Assembly: GCA_030544215.1 (NCBI GenBank)
Contig: JARZZO010000004.1
Coordinates: forward strand, 45,497,980 to 45,561,979
DNA from: Zantedeschia hybrid cultivar
Taxonomy: Eukaryota; Streptophyta; Magnoliopsida; Alismatales; Araceae
Direction of reading: 5' to 3'
Length of the DNA stretch: 64,000 nucleotides
This document shows positions 45,691 through 56,374 of the stretch, piece after piece. The stretch's first letter is position 1, and each line of letters begins with the position of its first letter. The position numbers and the translations under genes are program-made. The notes beneath the pieces are model-generated. The model did not search any database. It was given only the letters and a program-made list of their open reading frames with translations, and was not told where the DNA came from.

Positions 45691-46819
45691 CCACACTAAT
45701 TCATGCCAGTAAAATGTGTTTACATTGCTAGATAGTTGGTTAAATGCATGCTTTTAGTATACTCGATGATGATGGACTCTTCGTGACCGGATGGCGCTGC
45801 GTTGTGTGTCGTGCGACCGTGGACTTCTCACGTGACTGGATCGCACCGTGCCGTGTTTTGTGTTACTGTGGACCTAGAGTGACAGTTGTAGCGTTTGACA
45901 GCCTGTGTCGGTGCGGTAAGGACACAGCGCTGACGGTAGTAGTGGCGGGGTGACGCCTAGTGAGAGAGGGTCACCTGGTGAACCCCGGGGTTAGCTAGCT
46001 TGTACCGGTGTCGGAGTGGTACCTTTGGAGTGTCACTCGTGCTGGGGGAAGGAGTAACCACCTGAGCCAGTTGGGCCGGAGTAGCCAGTGTGCTATCCGA
46101 GGGTTTACTGTTTGGTCTCAACGGGTCGATGTTTGCTGGGGAGGGAGTAACCGCCGAGGTAGCCAGCGTGCTATCCGAGGGGTTACTGTTTGGTCTCAGC
46201 GGGTCGGTGTTTCCCACTTTCGGAGACGTGGTTGATGCGTTTTGCCGAGACGCGAGTTGTAGGTTCCTTGGTAGAATGATTTCTGAGATATGCATGTTAT
46301 ATTCCGAATGCATGTGGTTTATAGAGAGAATTAGGAGTAATGTGTTACAGCTTTACTTATCTTGTTCACTTGTATCTTGGTAATTGCACTTGTGGGTGTG
46401 TGAGTGGGAGACAAGGGATCGGATGATCCCTACTGAGCCCATTTCTGGTGTGGCTCACTCCCTGCGGTTTTCAGTTGTGGACTTCGTGGCGTGTGGCGGC
46501 GTGCGGTGCTCTCCTTGGTGTACGGACCAGCAGCTATCTCAGTTCTGGGGTATGCCCCGATGTTGTTGTACTTTACTTCTGCCTGTACTTAATTAATTCG
46601 TTGGACCATATAATTATTGTTGGACTGTGTACGAACATTATTAATTTACTTCCTGCGCATTGTAATTCTTTGTAGTCCGTCTGAATGTTATATTTAATCT
46701 TGTTTAATGCTTACTCCTCCAGATGTGTGTATAAGATCCGGGTGTGAAACCGTTGGATAATGATTCGATACCCATTTAGTGATTGGGTCTCCGATCATAG
46801 GGTGGCGGGTCGTTACAAT

Positions 46820-46830
46820 TGGTATCAGAG
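46820..46830 (+). other. Primer-binding site of the Tekay-like element
   Basis: TGGTATCAGAG, complementary to the 3' end of initiator Met-tRNA, 2 bp after the LTR. Confidence 0.9.
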
Positions 46831-46968
46831 GTCAGTCTGGTCGAGTATGCGCTAAACTGGATTAGATATCGTAGTCCAACAATAAGTATGAGTCTGTACA
46901 GGTGATGGCTGCTGGTGTAGATTGATAGGTTTTGACGTGTTTGCGTTGATTTTTGCGTTTGTGGGGTA

Positions 46969-48012
46969 GTGATGGCGCCGAGGAAGAGAGTACTGTTGGC
47001 TCGTGGTTCGAGAGCAGACAATGTTAGTTCGGGAACAGAAGGGCATAATGTGAATCGTTTCGTGGAAGCTATGATAGGGGCTATGTCTAGATACCAACAG
47101 GGAGATGGTGGTGAGGGATCCAATTCCCGAGACGATCAGTCTACGATTTTGGAGCGGTTCTTGAAGTTGAAGACCCCTCCTTTCACGGGTCGACCAGTCC
47201 CAGACGAGGCAGCTCTTTGGATTAAGGAAATGGAGAAGGCATTTGATGTTCTTGAATGTGCCGAGAATGACAAGACCTTGTTGGCAACTTACTTATTGAA
47301 GGATAATGCATATGAGTGGTGGGTTACTACCAAGAGGATGATGTTTGCAGATAGGTCCTTGAGAGAGATCCCTTGGGAGGTATTTGTGAGAGAGTTTAGT
47401 AGACAGTACTTTTCGGGGCACATTCGGAAATCTAAGGAAAGGGAGTTTATGGAATTGGTGCAGAATGATATGTCAGTTTTAGAATATCAAGCGAAGTTTG
47501 GCGCTCTTGGAAGATTTGTTCCACATATATCTGAGCGTGAGGAATTTGGAACAGAGAGATTTGTAGGTGGACTCCGGTATGATCTAAGGTCAATGGTGGC
47601 ATCTCAGTGTTGGAGAGATCTGGCGTCAGCAGCTCGATACGCGACAGCGGTGGAGACTCAATTCCAGCAAATGGCGAGAGAATTGGAGCGATCGGCATGA
47701 GGGAAGCAGCAAGGCAAGAGCAAATCAACAATCTTTTCATCAGGCGGTTCGAGTTCCTTTGAGTACGGGTCCCAAGAGATGCCCTGTGGTGAGAACAGAG
47801 ATGGTTCGGTTCAGCAGATGCAGACTGTGGCTAGCAGGCAGCAGGGAGCGAGGCAGGATGCGGCAGGTCATTGTTCCCATTGTGGTGGTCATCATGGCAG
47901 TCGGACGTGTCCATTAGTCACTAGTGGTTGTTTTGGCTGTGGTAAGAGGGGGCACTTTTTGAGAAGTTGTCCCCAGAGGAATAAGTCAGGCGAGGAGCCA
48001 AGTGGTCAGTAG
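46969..48012 (+). pseudogene. gag of the Tekay-like element, one stop codon
   Basis: Capsid and nucleocapsid protein. Residues 1-243 are open: MAPRKRVLLARGSRADN, the gag core (ERFLKLKTPPFTGRP, then DNAYEWWVTTKRM and FSRQYFSGHIRKSKEREFME). A TGA at 47698-47700 interrupts; the same frame continues to 48012 with two zinc knuckles, CSHCGGHHGSRTC and CFGCGKRGHFLRSC. One stop is the only damage seen. Gag plus knuckles is about 347 residues, near the usual length. Confidence 0.8.
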
Positions 48013-50230
48013 GAGCCCGGTACCTAGCATGGTGTTGTGTGTTCTTTCAGTGGAGGTCCGAGATGCTGGGCTACATGAGCACTCTTATCTTGTCTCATTA
48101 GGTAGTAGACGTGAACTTGTATGACACTCTTTATGTATTTTGAATCTTGGTGTGGAATCGGTATTGTAAACTGCACCTTATAAGGCTACTATATGTTGAT
48201 GTTGGTCTATCAATTTTGGCAGAATTGTGGAACATAATTAACTTAGTATTGATCTGATCGACCGATTGCGTGTGTTGAGCCTCGTGTAAGAATGTGATCT
48301 GTAAGGGCATCATAACGGATCCAGCCAAGATTGAGATAGTGATGGATTGGAGCTAGTCAACAACAGTAACAGAGATCAGAAGCTTCGTAGCATTAGCAGG
48401 TTATTACCGACGATTGGTCCCGGGGTTTTCTTCGATAGGGACCCCCTTTTTGTCAAGGTTGTCTTGTAGAGGAGTTCGTTTCATGTGGACCGAGGAGTGT
48501 GAGCGGAGTTTCATTTAGTTGAAAAGCTCGCCTCACTTTGGCTCCAATGTTGGTACTTCTATTAGGTTCCAGTGGAAGTGTGGTTTGTTCAGATACACCA
48601 CATCGAAGTTTGGGTGCGGTTTTGATGCAACTTGGTAAGATTGTGGCCTATGCCTATAGGCAGTTGAAAAAGCTATGAGGGGAACTATCCATTCATGACT
48701 TAGAGTAGGCAGCTGTGGTGTTTACACTATAGATCCAGAGGCGTTATTTGTATGGAGAGGATTCGAGCTGATTGTGGAATCTTCTTTCCGGGTTCCACGT
48801 GAGGCTAATAGAGCCGTGTTGGCCAGTTTAATTATGGGTTGATGGTACAGTGAGGTTTAGAGGCAGACTCTGTATTCCGGCCATGGAGGACGTGCGCAGA
48901 TGTGTTCTTATGGAGGCGCACTGTTCTAAATAAATAGTGCTTCCTGAATAAGTAAGTCGTATCATTGCTTGAAGTGGTTCAGTAGGAAGAAGGATAGGGT
49001 GGATTTTGTGGTTTGGTGCTTGAATTGTCGTCAGGTTAGGGTGAACATCAGAGCGGCGCAGCAGAAGCGTGGTTGCAGTCCTTGCTAATCCCGGTATGGG
49101 AATGGGAGCTCGTGACTTTGGGCTTGTGCCGGGATTGTTTTATCCCCTGATGGTGGGGGCATGATCTGGGTTATCATTGAGCAATTGACCAGGTCAGCAC
49201 ACTTCCTGGCTATCAGGAAGGACTGGTCAGTCGGTAGGTTGGTAGAGTTTTTTGTGAGTCAGATCATCTCTTGCTGTTCGATGTGCCCTTATCCATCATG
49301 TCGGACCGGGCTTTGAGGTTTACTTTTAACTCTCGAAAGAGTTTTTGGAGGGCCTTGGATACGCAGTTAGCCTTCAGCCCGGCCTATTATCCCGAGGTTG
49401 ATGGGCGGTCGGAGAGGGCCATTCAGATTTTGGAGGTTTTGCTCGGGGCATGTGCCTAGACTGAGGAGGTTCTCGGGAGCAGCGTTTGTTTGCAGTGGAG
49501 TTTTGCGTACTATAACAGTTACCATTCTAGCATTGGCATGGCGCCTTATGAGGCTTTGTTCAGATGGCCGTGTCGATTTTCTGTGATTTGGTCTGAGATT
49601 GGCAAAGAGGCAGTTGGCAGGATCAGAGTTAGTTTAACAGTGTGCCGAGGTTGTTAGACTAGTGCAGCGGAAATTAATTTTAGATCGGACAGACAGGAGA
49701 GTTGTGCTACCATCGGTAGGAGACCGATTGAGTTTGAAGTTGGGAACCGCGTGTTTTTCCAAGTCTCGCCTCCTGATGTCGTGATGAGACTTGGGAAGCA
49801 AGGTGAGCTGGGTCCGCGACGTGTTGGGCTTTTTCCCATTCTTGCTCGAACCGGGGAAGCGGCATGCCAGCTGGCCTTGCCGTCCAATCTTGTGGGGGTG
49901 CACAATGCGTTTCATGTGTCGTTGCTGAGGAATGTTCAGGATCCAACCCCAGGTGTTAGAATTTTCAGAATTGAAAGTCGCTGAGGACTTGTCCTTTCCA
50001 GAATGTTCAGTTCATGTCGAGGGTCACTAGTGACAGGTTCCCCGAAACTAAGTCATACCTTCGGATTGAGTGATTTAGCAGTAGCGCTCTGGGAACGAGG
50101 CGACCTGGGAGTGCGGGTTTGAGTTATGGGAACAATTTCCTATCTTTTCTGGTAAGTTCCCATGTGAGTTGGTGGTGGTTATACTTCGCTCTCGTTACTC
50201 GTCATAGGCAATTTTGGGGACGAAATTCTT
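48013..50230 (+). pseudogene. pol remnant of the Tekay-like element
   Basis: After about 300 bp of unrecognisable sequence, the text enters at the end of RT (GIITDPAKIEIVMDW, then ALAGYYRRLVPGFSS), so protease and most of RT are missing. RNase H scraps follow (GAVLMQLGKIVAYAYRQLKK), then integrase pieces (IIEQLTRSAHFLAIRKDWSV, LSIMSDRALRFTFNS, PEVDGRSERAIQIL), and a tail resembling the Del/Tekay end (VGNRVFFQVSPP, VGVHNAFHVSLLRNV). There are numerous frameshifts and stops. No enzyme could be made. Confidence 0.75.
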
Positions 50231-50245
50231 TTAAGGGGGGGAGAA
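50231..50245 (+). other. Polypurine tract of the Tekay-like element
   Basis: TTAAGGGGGGGAGAA immediately before the 3' LTR. It is well preserved, in contrast to the pol genes. Confidence 0.85.
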
Positions 50246-52781
50246 TGTAAGGACTGAGGTTTCGGGTTCAGTGTTCGGGTCGGTTTCGGGTCAGAATCCC
50301 CTGGTTTGGACCTTGAGGGGTCTTGAGAATTTCCCTTTAATGCCGTCGACCCTGCATGACGCCTTTCAAACGACGTCTTGCTAGGTGGACGCCATTTAGG
50401 TCTTTAGCTGTTGTGCCACGTGGGCGGGTTTCAGGCCGCGAGAGTACGGCCCCTGACTTGTCGTCTGATAGGCGTCTGTGATGGACGACGCGATTCAGAC
50501 TGCGACCCTGAGATGTCAGTGTACGGTGCCGGTCTTGTCGTCTGAACGGCGTCAGTAGTGGTGGACGCGTTTCAGAGCTTCTGTCAGTACGGCCCGTCTT
50601 GTCATCTGATAGGCGTCTGGATAGGTCGACGCGTTTTACCATTGTTCGGATTGACCCCGCGAGCCTTCCTTTCTTTCCCTCATTTTTCTCACACTCTCAC
50701 TCTCTCTCCTCCCCCTCTCCGCTTCCTCCGACCCCTTTCTTCCCCTTTCCCTTCCTCTTCTTCCACTTCCACCACTCCAACACCTCTCTACCTCTCACCA
50801 CTACCACCACCACTTCCTTCGCGGCGTTCCATTCTCCGGACGGCGGCCGACGTCCCGGCGGAGTGGCGACGTCCTCGGGGGTACCGGCAGCGGCTTGCGG
50901 TGCGGCGGTTCGACGGCACGGAGCCAGGAGGAGTTCAAGAACCGATAGGGGGACGAACCTTACATAGATTGCATTCGTTTCATCCATAGTTTCCATGTGT
51001 TGCATGATGTGTTTGGAGGTAGAACAAGCATGTTAGGGGCTCATCTTGATGGGAATGAGGGTTTCTATGAATGTGGGTTTATGATCGTTTGGCTTGCCCC
51101 TCTTTCTCCTATGTTTTTGGGCGATTTTGGGGTTTTTGGGGGTGAAAAGGGAGTCTTCGGGCAGGAGACAGGACCTGGTTTCTGGCGCTAAAAGACGTTG
51201 TGCATAGACGACGCCTTTTAGAAGGGCGTCGGGCCATCATGACGCCTTTTAGGCAGAAATTGTTCCACTCAGGCTCTGTCAGTTCAGGGATTCTGACGCT
51301 AAAGACGTCATGCTTGGACGACGCGATTTGGAATAGCGTCGGGCCACCATGACGCCTTTTAGGCAGAAATCCCCCGATTAAGGTTTTCTGCTAATTCCGT
51401 ATTTCTGTGTGAGCGCGTCTGAGGACAGTGACGCCTTTTAAAAGGCGGCTTCCCAGGACGACGCGTTTTAAAGAGAATCAACCGTAGCCTATCCCTGCTT
51501 CTGTCACTAATAGGCGACGAGGGATGGCGACGCGTTTTAATAGGGTGGGCCTGTGACGACGCCTCGTATGCCATATTCTGAGGCCGGGATTTCATGAACC
51601 AATTTAGGATGCTTGAATGGCGTCGGCGTTGGGTGACGCGATTCAAGACAGAACCACACTAATTCATGCCAATAAAATGTGTTTACACTGCTAGATAGTT
51701 GGTTAAATGCGTGCTTTTAGTATACTCGATGATGATGGACTCTTCGTGACCGGATGGCGCTGCGTTGTGTGTCGTGCGACCGTGGACTTCTCACGTGACT
51801 GGATCGCACCGTGCCGTGTTTTGTGTTACTGTGGACCTAGAGTGACAGTTGTAGCGTTTGACAGCCTGTGTCGGTGCGGTAGGGACACAGCGCTGACGGT
51901 AGTAGTGGCGGGGTGACGCCTAGTGAGAGAGGGTCACCTGGTGAACCCCGGGGTTAGCTACCTTGTACCGGTGTCGGAGTGGTACCTTTGGAGTGTCACT
52001 CGTGCTAGGGGAAGGAGTAACCACCTGAGCCAGTTGGGCCGGAGTAGCCAGTGTGCTATCCGAGGGTTTGCTGTTTGGTCTCAGCGGGTCGATGTTTGCT
52101 GGGGGAGGGAGTAACCGCCGAGGTAGCCAGCGTGCTATCCGAGGGGTTACTATTTGGTCTCAGCGGGTCGGTGTTTCCCACTTTCGGAGACGTGGTTGAC
52201 GCGTTTTGCCGAGACGCGAGTTGTAGGTTCCTTGGTAGAATGATTTCTGAGATATGCATGTTATATTCCGAATGCATGTGGTTTATAGAGAGAATTAGGA
52301 GTAATGTGTTACAACTTTACTTATCTTGTTCACTTGTATCTTGGTAATTGCACTTGTGGGTGTGTGAGTGGGAGACAAGGGATCGGATGATCCCTACTGA
52401 GACCAATTCTGGTGTGGCTCACTCCCTGCGGTTTTCAGGTGTGGACTTCGTGGCATGTGGCGGCGTGCGGTGCTCTCCTTGGTGTACGGACCAGCAGCTA
52501 TCTCAGTTCCGGGGTATGCCCCGATGTTGTTGTACTTTACTTCTGCCTGTACTTAATTAATTCGTTGGACCATGTAATTATTGTTGGACTGTGTCCGGAC
52601 ATTATTAATTTACTTCCTGCGCAGTGTAATTCTTTGTAGTCTGTCTGAATGTTATATTTAATCTTGTTTAACGCTTACTCCTCCAGATGTGTGTATAAGA
52701 TCCGGGTGTGAAACCGTTGGATAATGATTCGATACCCATTTAGTGATCGGGTCTCCGATCATAGGGTGGCGGGTCGTTACA
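50246..52781 (+). mobile_element. 3' LTR of the Tekay-like element
   Basis: 2536 bp, with the same layout as the 5' LTR and the same two hairpin clusters. It ends GTCGTTACA before the duplication CTATT. The 3' LTR of element A then finishes at 52800. Confidence 0.9.
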
Positions 52782-52805
52782 CTATTGGTGTCCTGCATTA
52801 CCTAT

Positions 52806-53139
52806 TTTCAGCATTCTCTCACTTAGACTAAAGCCAGTCACCTTCACATTTGATCTCAATTGAACCTAGATGACGCTCATAGGCAATCTAAGACTAAGGC
52901 TTAGTCAGTGGATACGCTATATCATTTTTCATAAAGAACTCTATCCATAATGATATCTCCTTTGAAAATGCTCTCTCTGATCAGGTGAAAGTGCCTCAAA
53001 ACATACTACGACTTCTGATGAGACGTAGCTCTTTCACTTATGTAATTGTCCTATTGTTGTGGCACAACAGCAGGACTAGATCAGAGATGTTCGGAACTAC
53101 TCATAGTTCGGAGATGAACTACTTCATCCAGACTGTTTT
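52806..53139 (-). pseudogene. Copia LTR edge and RNase H tail
   Basis: Bases 52806-52813 complete the Copia LTR of 5929-7238 (minus-strand start TGCTGAAAATAGG, across the TSD). Next comes a minus-strand purine tract (AAGTGAGAGAA), then the end of Copia pol: VLRHFHLIRESIFKGDIIMD, the conserved C-terminal RNase H text. There are several stops. The rest of this Copia element lies beyond the next insertion at 53140 or has been lost. Confidence 0.75.
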
Positions 53140-55248
53140 TGTAAGGACTGAGGTTTCGGATCCAGTTATCAGGTCGGTTTTGGTGTCGGACCCCTTGGTT
53201 TGGGTCCTTGTGGGGTTGGGGCGTGGGTTATTTTTCACGTCGAGCTTGCTTGACGCGGTTCAAACGGTGTCCGGTTAGGAGGACGCGTTTTAGAATGTGC
53301 ACGTGGGCCGGTTTTGGGCCGCAAGAGTACGGCCCCGGTCTTATCGTCTGAATGGCGTCTTGCATGGTCAACGCCATTAAAAAATCTGTCAGTGTACAAT
53401 CCCGTCTTGTCATCTGATTGGCGTCAGCCTTAGACGACGCGTTTTAACGAGTTTCGGTTGATGCTCCAAGGCCCTCCTTCCTTTCCCGCATTTCTCTCAT
53501 TCTCTTCTCTATCCTCCCTCTCTCTGATCCATCCATTCCCCCTTCCCTTTCTCCTTCATTTCCTCTCCCCATTCCTCCTCTCCCTCCACTCCATCAACCC
53601 CCTAACTTCCACCACTACCACCACCATCTCTTCCGTGGCGCATCTCTCTCTGGACGGCGGCCGACGTCCCGGTGGAGTGACGACGTCAACGGCGGTATCG
53701 GCGGCGGCTTGTGGCATAGCGGTTCGGCGGCTAGGAGCACAGAGGAGTTCAAGTAACCGGTAGGGTGACGATCCTCGCAGTGTTTTTGTTTAAAACCATG
53801 ATTTTCCCGCTTTGAAAGTATGAAATATGTGTGGGAGCTTCTGCGGTAGAAACCATGTTCTAAGGGGTTCTTTATGAAAATAATTAAGTTTCTCCCATAA
53901 TTTCTCCATTTTGACGTTTTTTTGTGCGATTTGGTGGAGAAATCCCACTTTGTGGCTCGGGGAGGCCGGAGGGGGGAACCTGTCTGCGAGTGCTAAATGA
54001 TCCTTGGGGACAGCGACGCCATTTTAAATGACGGCTTCCACCTGAGACACGATTTAGCCCAGCTTGTTCCGAGGTCAGATCAGTGGGATTCTGTCTCTCT
54101 ATTGAACAGCGTCTGGGGACAGCGACGCCATTTTAAATGACGGCTGTCAAGGGCGACGCGATTTAGGCCATCTTCCGAGGCCAGTTTTCGTATGAACCAG
54201 TTTAGGAGTCTGGAATGACGTCGGCCACAGGCGACGCGATTTAAGACAGAACCTCATTAATCCATGCAATTAACATGTATTTACATTGTTAGATAGTTTG
54301 GTTAAATGCATGCTTGAAAAACATACTCGAGGACGAGCATTTCTACGTGATCAGATAGCATTGTGTTGTGTTTCGTGCGACCGTGGACCTAGAGTGATAG
54401 TTGTTAGTGCTTACGCACCCTGTGTCGGTGTGGGAGTGACACAATGCCGGTGTGGGAGTGGTGGGGTGACGCGTAGAGAGGTCACCTGGTTTACCCCGAG
54501 GTATAGCTAGTACCGGTGTGGGAGTGGTACATTCGGAGTGTCACTCGTGCTGGGGGAAGCAGAACCATATAGAGCTAGACAGGCCAAAGTTGCCAGCGCA
54601 CTATCCGAGGGGTTGCTGTTTGGTCCTAGCGGGTCGGTGTTTTCCGCGTTCGGCCACGTGGTTTGTGTGTTTAGCCGAGACGCTGGTTGTGGACTTCGTG
54701 GTGGAGTGGCTTCAGAGTTGTGCATGTTCTATTTACAAATGCATGTGTTTTTTATCAGAATTTGAGAATCTTTGGGAGTTGTGTTTACTGCCTTATTTAT
54801 TTAAATTGCCTATATTTGTGTTGTTGCACTTGTGGGTGCGTAAGTGGGTGGTGGGGATCGAAGGATCCCTAGTGAGTCCATTTCGATGAGACTCATCCCT
54901 GCGGTTTTCAGGTGAGAGTTCCAGGCAAGCGTAGCATGCAGGGTTTCGTTGTGTGCCAGCAGCCACTGTTCCGGGATATGCCCCGATGTAGTTGTTCTTT
55001 TCCCTGTCAGGCCTGTACGCTTAAATACTTCTTTTCAGTTGGAATATGTAATTATTTGCTAAGTCAAGTCGAATTGTAATAATTTTTAATTCCTGTACTT
55101 CCTTTACAATTCGATGTGATGTGGATGTTTAGCTTAGTTTATCATTTATTTCCCAGACTTATCGAGATCCTGGTTTGGCTCCAAATTTTAATAGTTCGGT
55201 ACCCATTTAGTAATCGGATCCCCGATTATAGGGTGGCGGGTCGTTACA
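53140..55248 (+). mobile_element. 5' LTR of a second Tekay-like element
   Basis: TGTAAGGACTG...GGCGGGTCGTTACA, 2109 bp. It belongs to the same family as the LTR at 44276 but is clearly diverged and lacks the local duplication near its end. Its hairpin clusters are at 53235-53446 and 53990-54250. It is followed by a primer site and gag, so it is a 5' LTR and not a solo. It entered the Copia remnant. Confidence 0.85.
53235..54250 (+). repeat. GACGCC hairpin clusters, second Tekay-like LTR
   Basis: Examples are CTGAATGGCGTC with AACGCCATTAA (53347-53382), CTGATTGGCGTC with GACGCGTTTTAA (53414-53447), and GGAATGACGTC with GACGCGATTTAA (54212-54243). Some units have lost one arm. Confidence 0.75.
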
Positions 55249-55250
55249 GT

Positions 55251-55262
55251 TGGTATCAAAGC
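55251..55262 (+). other. Primer-binding site, second Tekay-like element
   Basis: TGGTATCAAAGC, one base from the Met-tRNA consensus, 2 bp after the LTR. Confidence 0.85.
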
Positions 55263-55405
55263 ATTCGGTCTGGCAAATAGATGAATAACTAGGTTAAATA
55301 CCGCAATTTCCCCAAATAAATGCGTTATCCCGTACATGCACGGTGGTAGTGTAGGTTTTGAGTTTTGATTAGAAATTTTTTATTGTTATGACTGTAGGCG
55401 ATTAG

Positions 55406-55760
55406 ATGGCTCCTAAGAAGAGAGTGCCAGTTATTAGGGAGCAGGGAGATGTTCCTAGTGGGTCTGAGGCTGGTAGACCGAATATGGAGCGTTTTATAGA
55501 GGCTATGATGGACACGATAACTATATATCAGACTCGAGACCCTAGTAAGAGTTCTAGTACTCAGGGAAAGCCTTCAGCTGCTCTGGAGAGATTCCTGAAG
55601 CTGAAGCCACCTCATTTTACCGGTCGTCCCAATCCTGACGAGATCGTTCATTAGCTGAAGGAGTTTGAGAAGACTTTCGATACCATGGACTGTACGGCAG
55701 TTGAGAGGACTCCGTTAGCTACCTTCATGTTGAAGGATGATGCCTATGACTAGTGGACTA
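55406..55760 (+). pseudogene. gag fragment of the second Tekay-like element
   Basis: MAPKKRVPVIREQGDVPSGS and RFLKLKPPHFTGRPNPDE match the gag at 46969. There are in-frame stops at 55652-55654 (after DEIVH) and at 55751 (after DDAYD). The gene ends at 55760 where the Ogre-like element enters. The remainder is not in the window. Confidence 0.8.
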
Positions 55761-55966
55761 TGTAGACACGCTAATTTTGACATCATTTCGAGTAAATTTC
55801 ATATCATATAATAATGCCTAAGAATGGTCTGATATTTAATCATTGGTTAATTTTTTATTGATCTTTTTAAGTTAATTATCTAAATAGTATCGGGTCAGAC
55901 AAATATGATTCAAGTTAATTAATTAAATTGATTTTAACTCAAATTTCAGTAAAAATATGAAGAAGT

Positions 55967-56267
55967 CTAAAAGACGTCGACTTGTGTAGACGCCATTTAG
56001 AGTTTATTCCTATTTTAACGTTTAAATTTGAATTTTAATCAGTAGATTAATTAGCTAAAAGACGTCTGCATGACACGACGCCATTTAGGTTTCCTAAGTT
56101 GTTTCTACTTCTCTTCTGGATGTTTATCTTTATCTTAATTAGTCTAAAAGGCGTCTTTAAGTAGCGACGCTTTTTATCTAATTACAGATAAACATGAATT
56201 TTTCCCGGATGTTTATCCTTATCTTAATCAATCTGAAAGGCGTCTTGCATAGACGACGCGTTTTTAG
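55967..56267 (+). repeat. GACGCC hairpins in the Ogre-like LTR
   Basis: Four units: CTAAAAGACGTC with GACGCCATTTAG (55967-56000), CTAAAAGACGTC with GACGCCATTTAG (56055-56088), CTAAAAGGCGTC with GACGCTTTTTA (56144-56176), and CTGAAAGGCGTC with GACGCGTTTTTAG (56233-56267). Starts are 88-89 bp apart, a regular spacing. Confidence 0.9.
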
Positions 56268-56366
56268 ATAATTACAGATAAAGATGAATTAATATGTATT
56301 TATCTGTTGGTTAAGCTGGATAAATCTCAAGATTTCTTCATGTAAATCCGCGGATGCAAAAAAGTC

Positions 56367-56374
56367 TATAAATA
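56367..56374 (+). promoter_or_regulatory. TATA box of the Ogre-like LTR
   Basis: TATAAATA, preceded by AAAGTC and followed by CCTCGCC. It is the core promoter of this element. Confidence 0.65.

Larger units (their letters stand above)
44276..46817 (+). mobile_element. 5' LTR of the Tekay-like element
   Basis: 2542 bp. It holds the first hairpin cluster (44366-44681), a CT-rich tract, a GC-rich block (44860-44990), a second hairpin cluster (45223-45690), a local duplication near 46090-46220 with GCTATCCGAGG words, and the conserved end GGCGGGTCGTTACA. It differs from the 3' LTR at a few percent of positions by eye, including an 11-bp indel near 44445 (TAGGCGCCACG). Confidence 0.85.
44276..52781 (+). 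mobile_element. Tekay-like Gypsy element with deleted pol
   Basis: Two LTRs of about 2.54 kb, TGTAAGGACTG...GTCGTTACA, with CTATT duplications at 44271-44275 and 52782-52786. The Met-tRNA primer site and a perfect-looking polypurine tract are kept. The inside is only 3.4 kb: gag, then a jump to the end of RT, RNase H remnants and a broken integrase. Gag and the C-terminal integrase text (LSNVFHVS-type) fit the Del/Tekay chromovirus group. It entered the 3' LTR of element A. Confidence 0.85.
7239..52800 (+). mobile_element. Gypsy element A, host of five later insertions
   Basis: The ends are TGATGAGGACA on the left and TGTCCTGCATTA on the right, an inverted pair. Both sides carry the duplication CCTAT (7234-7238 and 52801-52805), and the flanks rejoin into a Copia LTR. 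Inside are two diverged LTRs, a Met-tRNA-type primer site, gag, protease, RT, RNase H and integrase in that order, all broken. The Pol order (RT-RNase H-integrase) is Ty3/Gypsy. The Gag and integrase texts resemble plant chromovirus (Reina/CRM-type) elements, a lineage call I hold loosely. Five later insertions with their own duplications account for most of the length. Confidence 0.85.
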
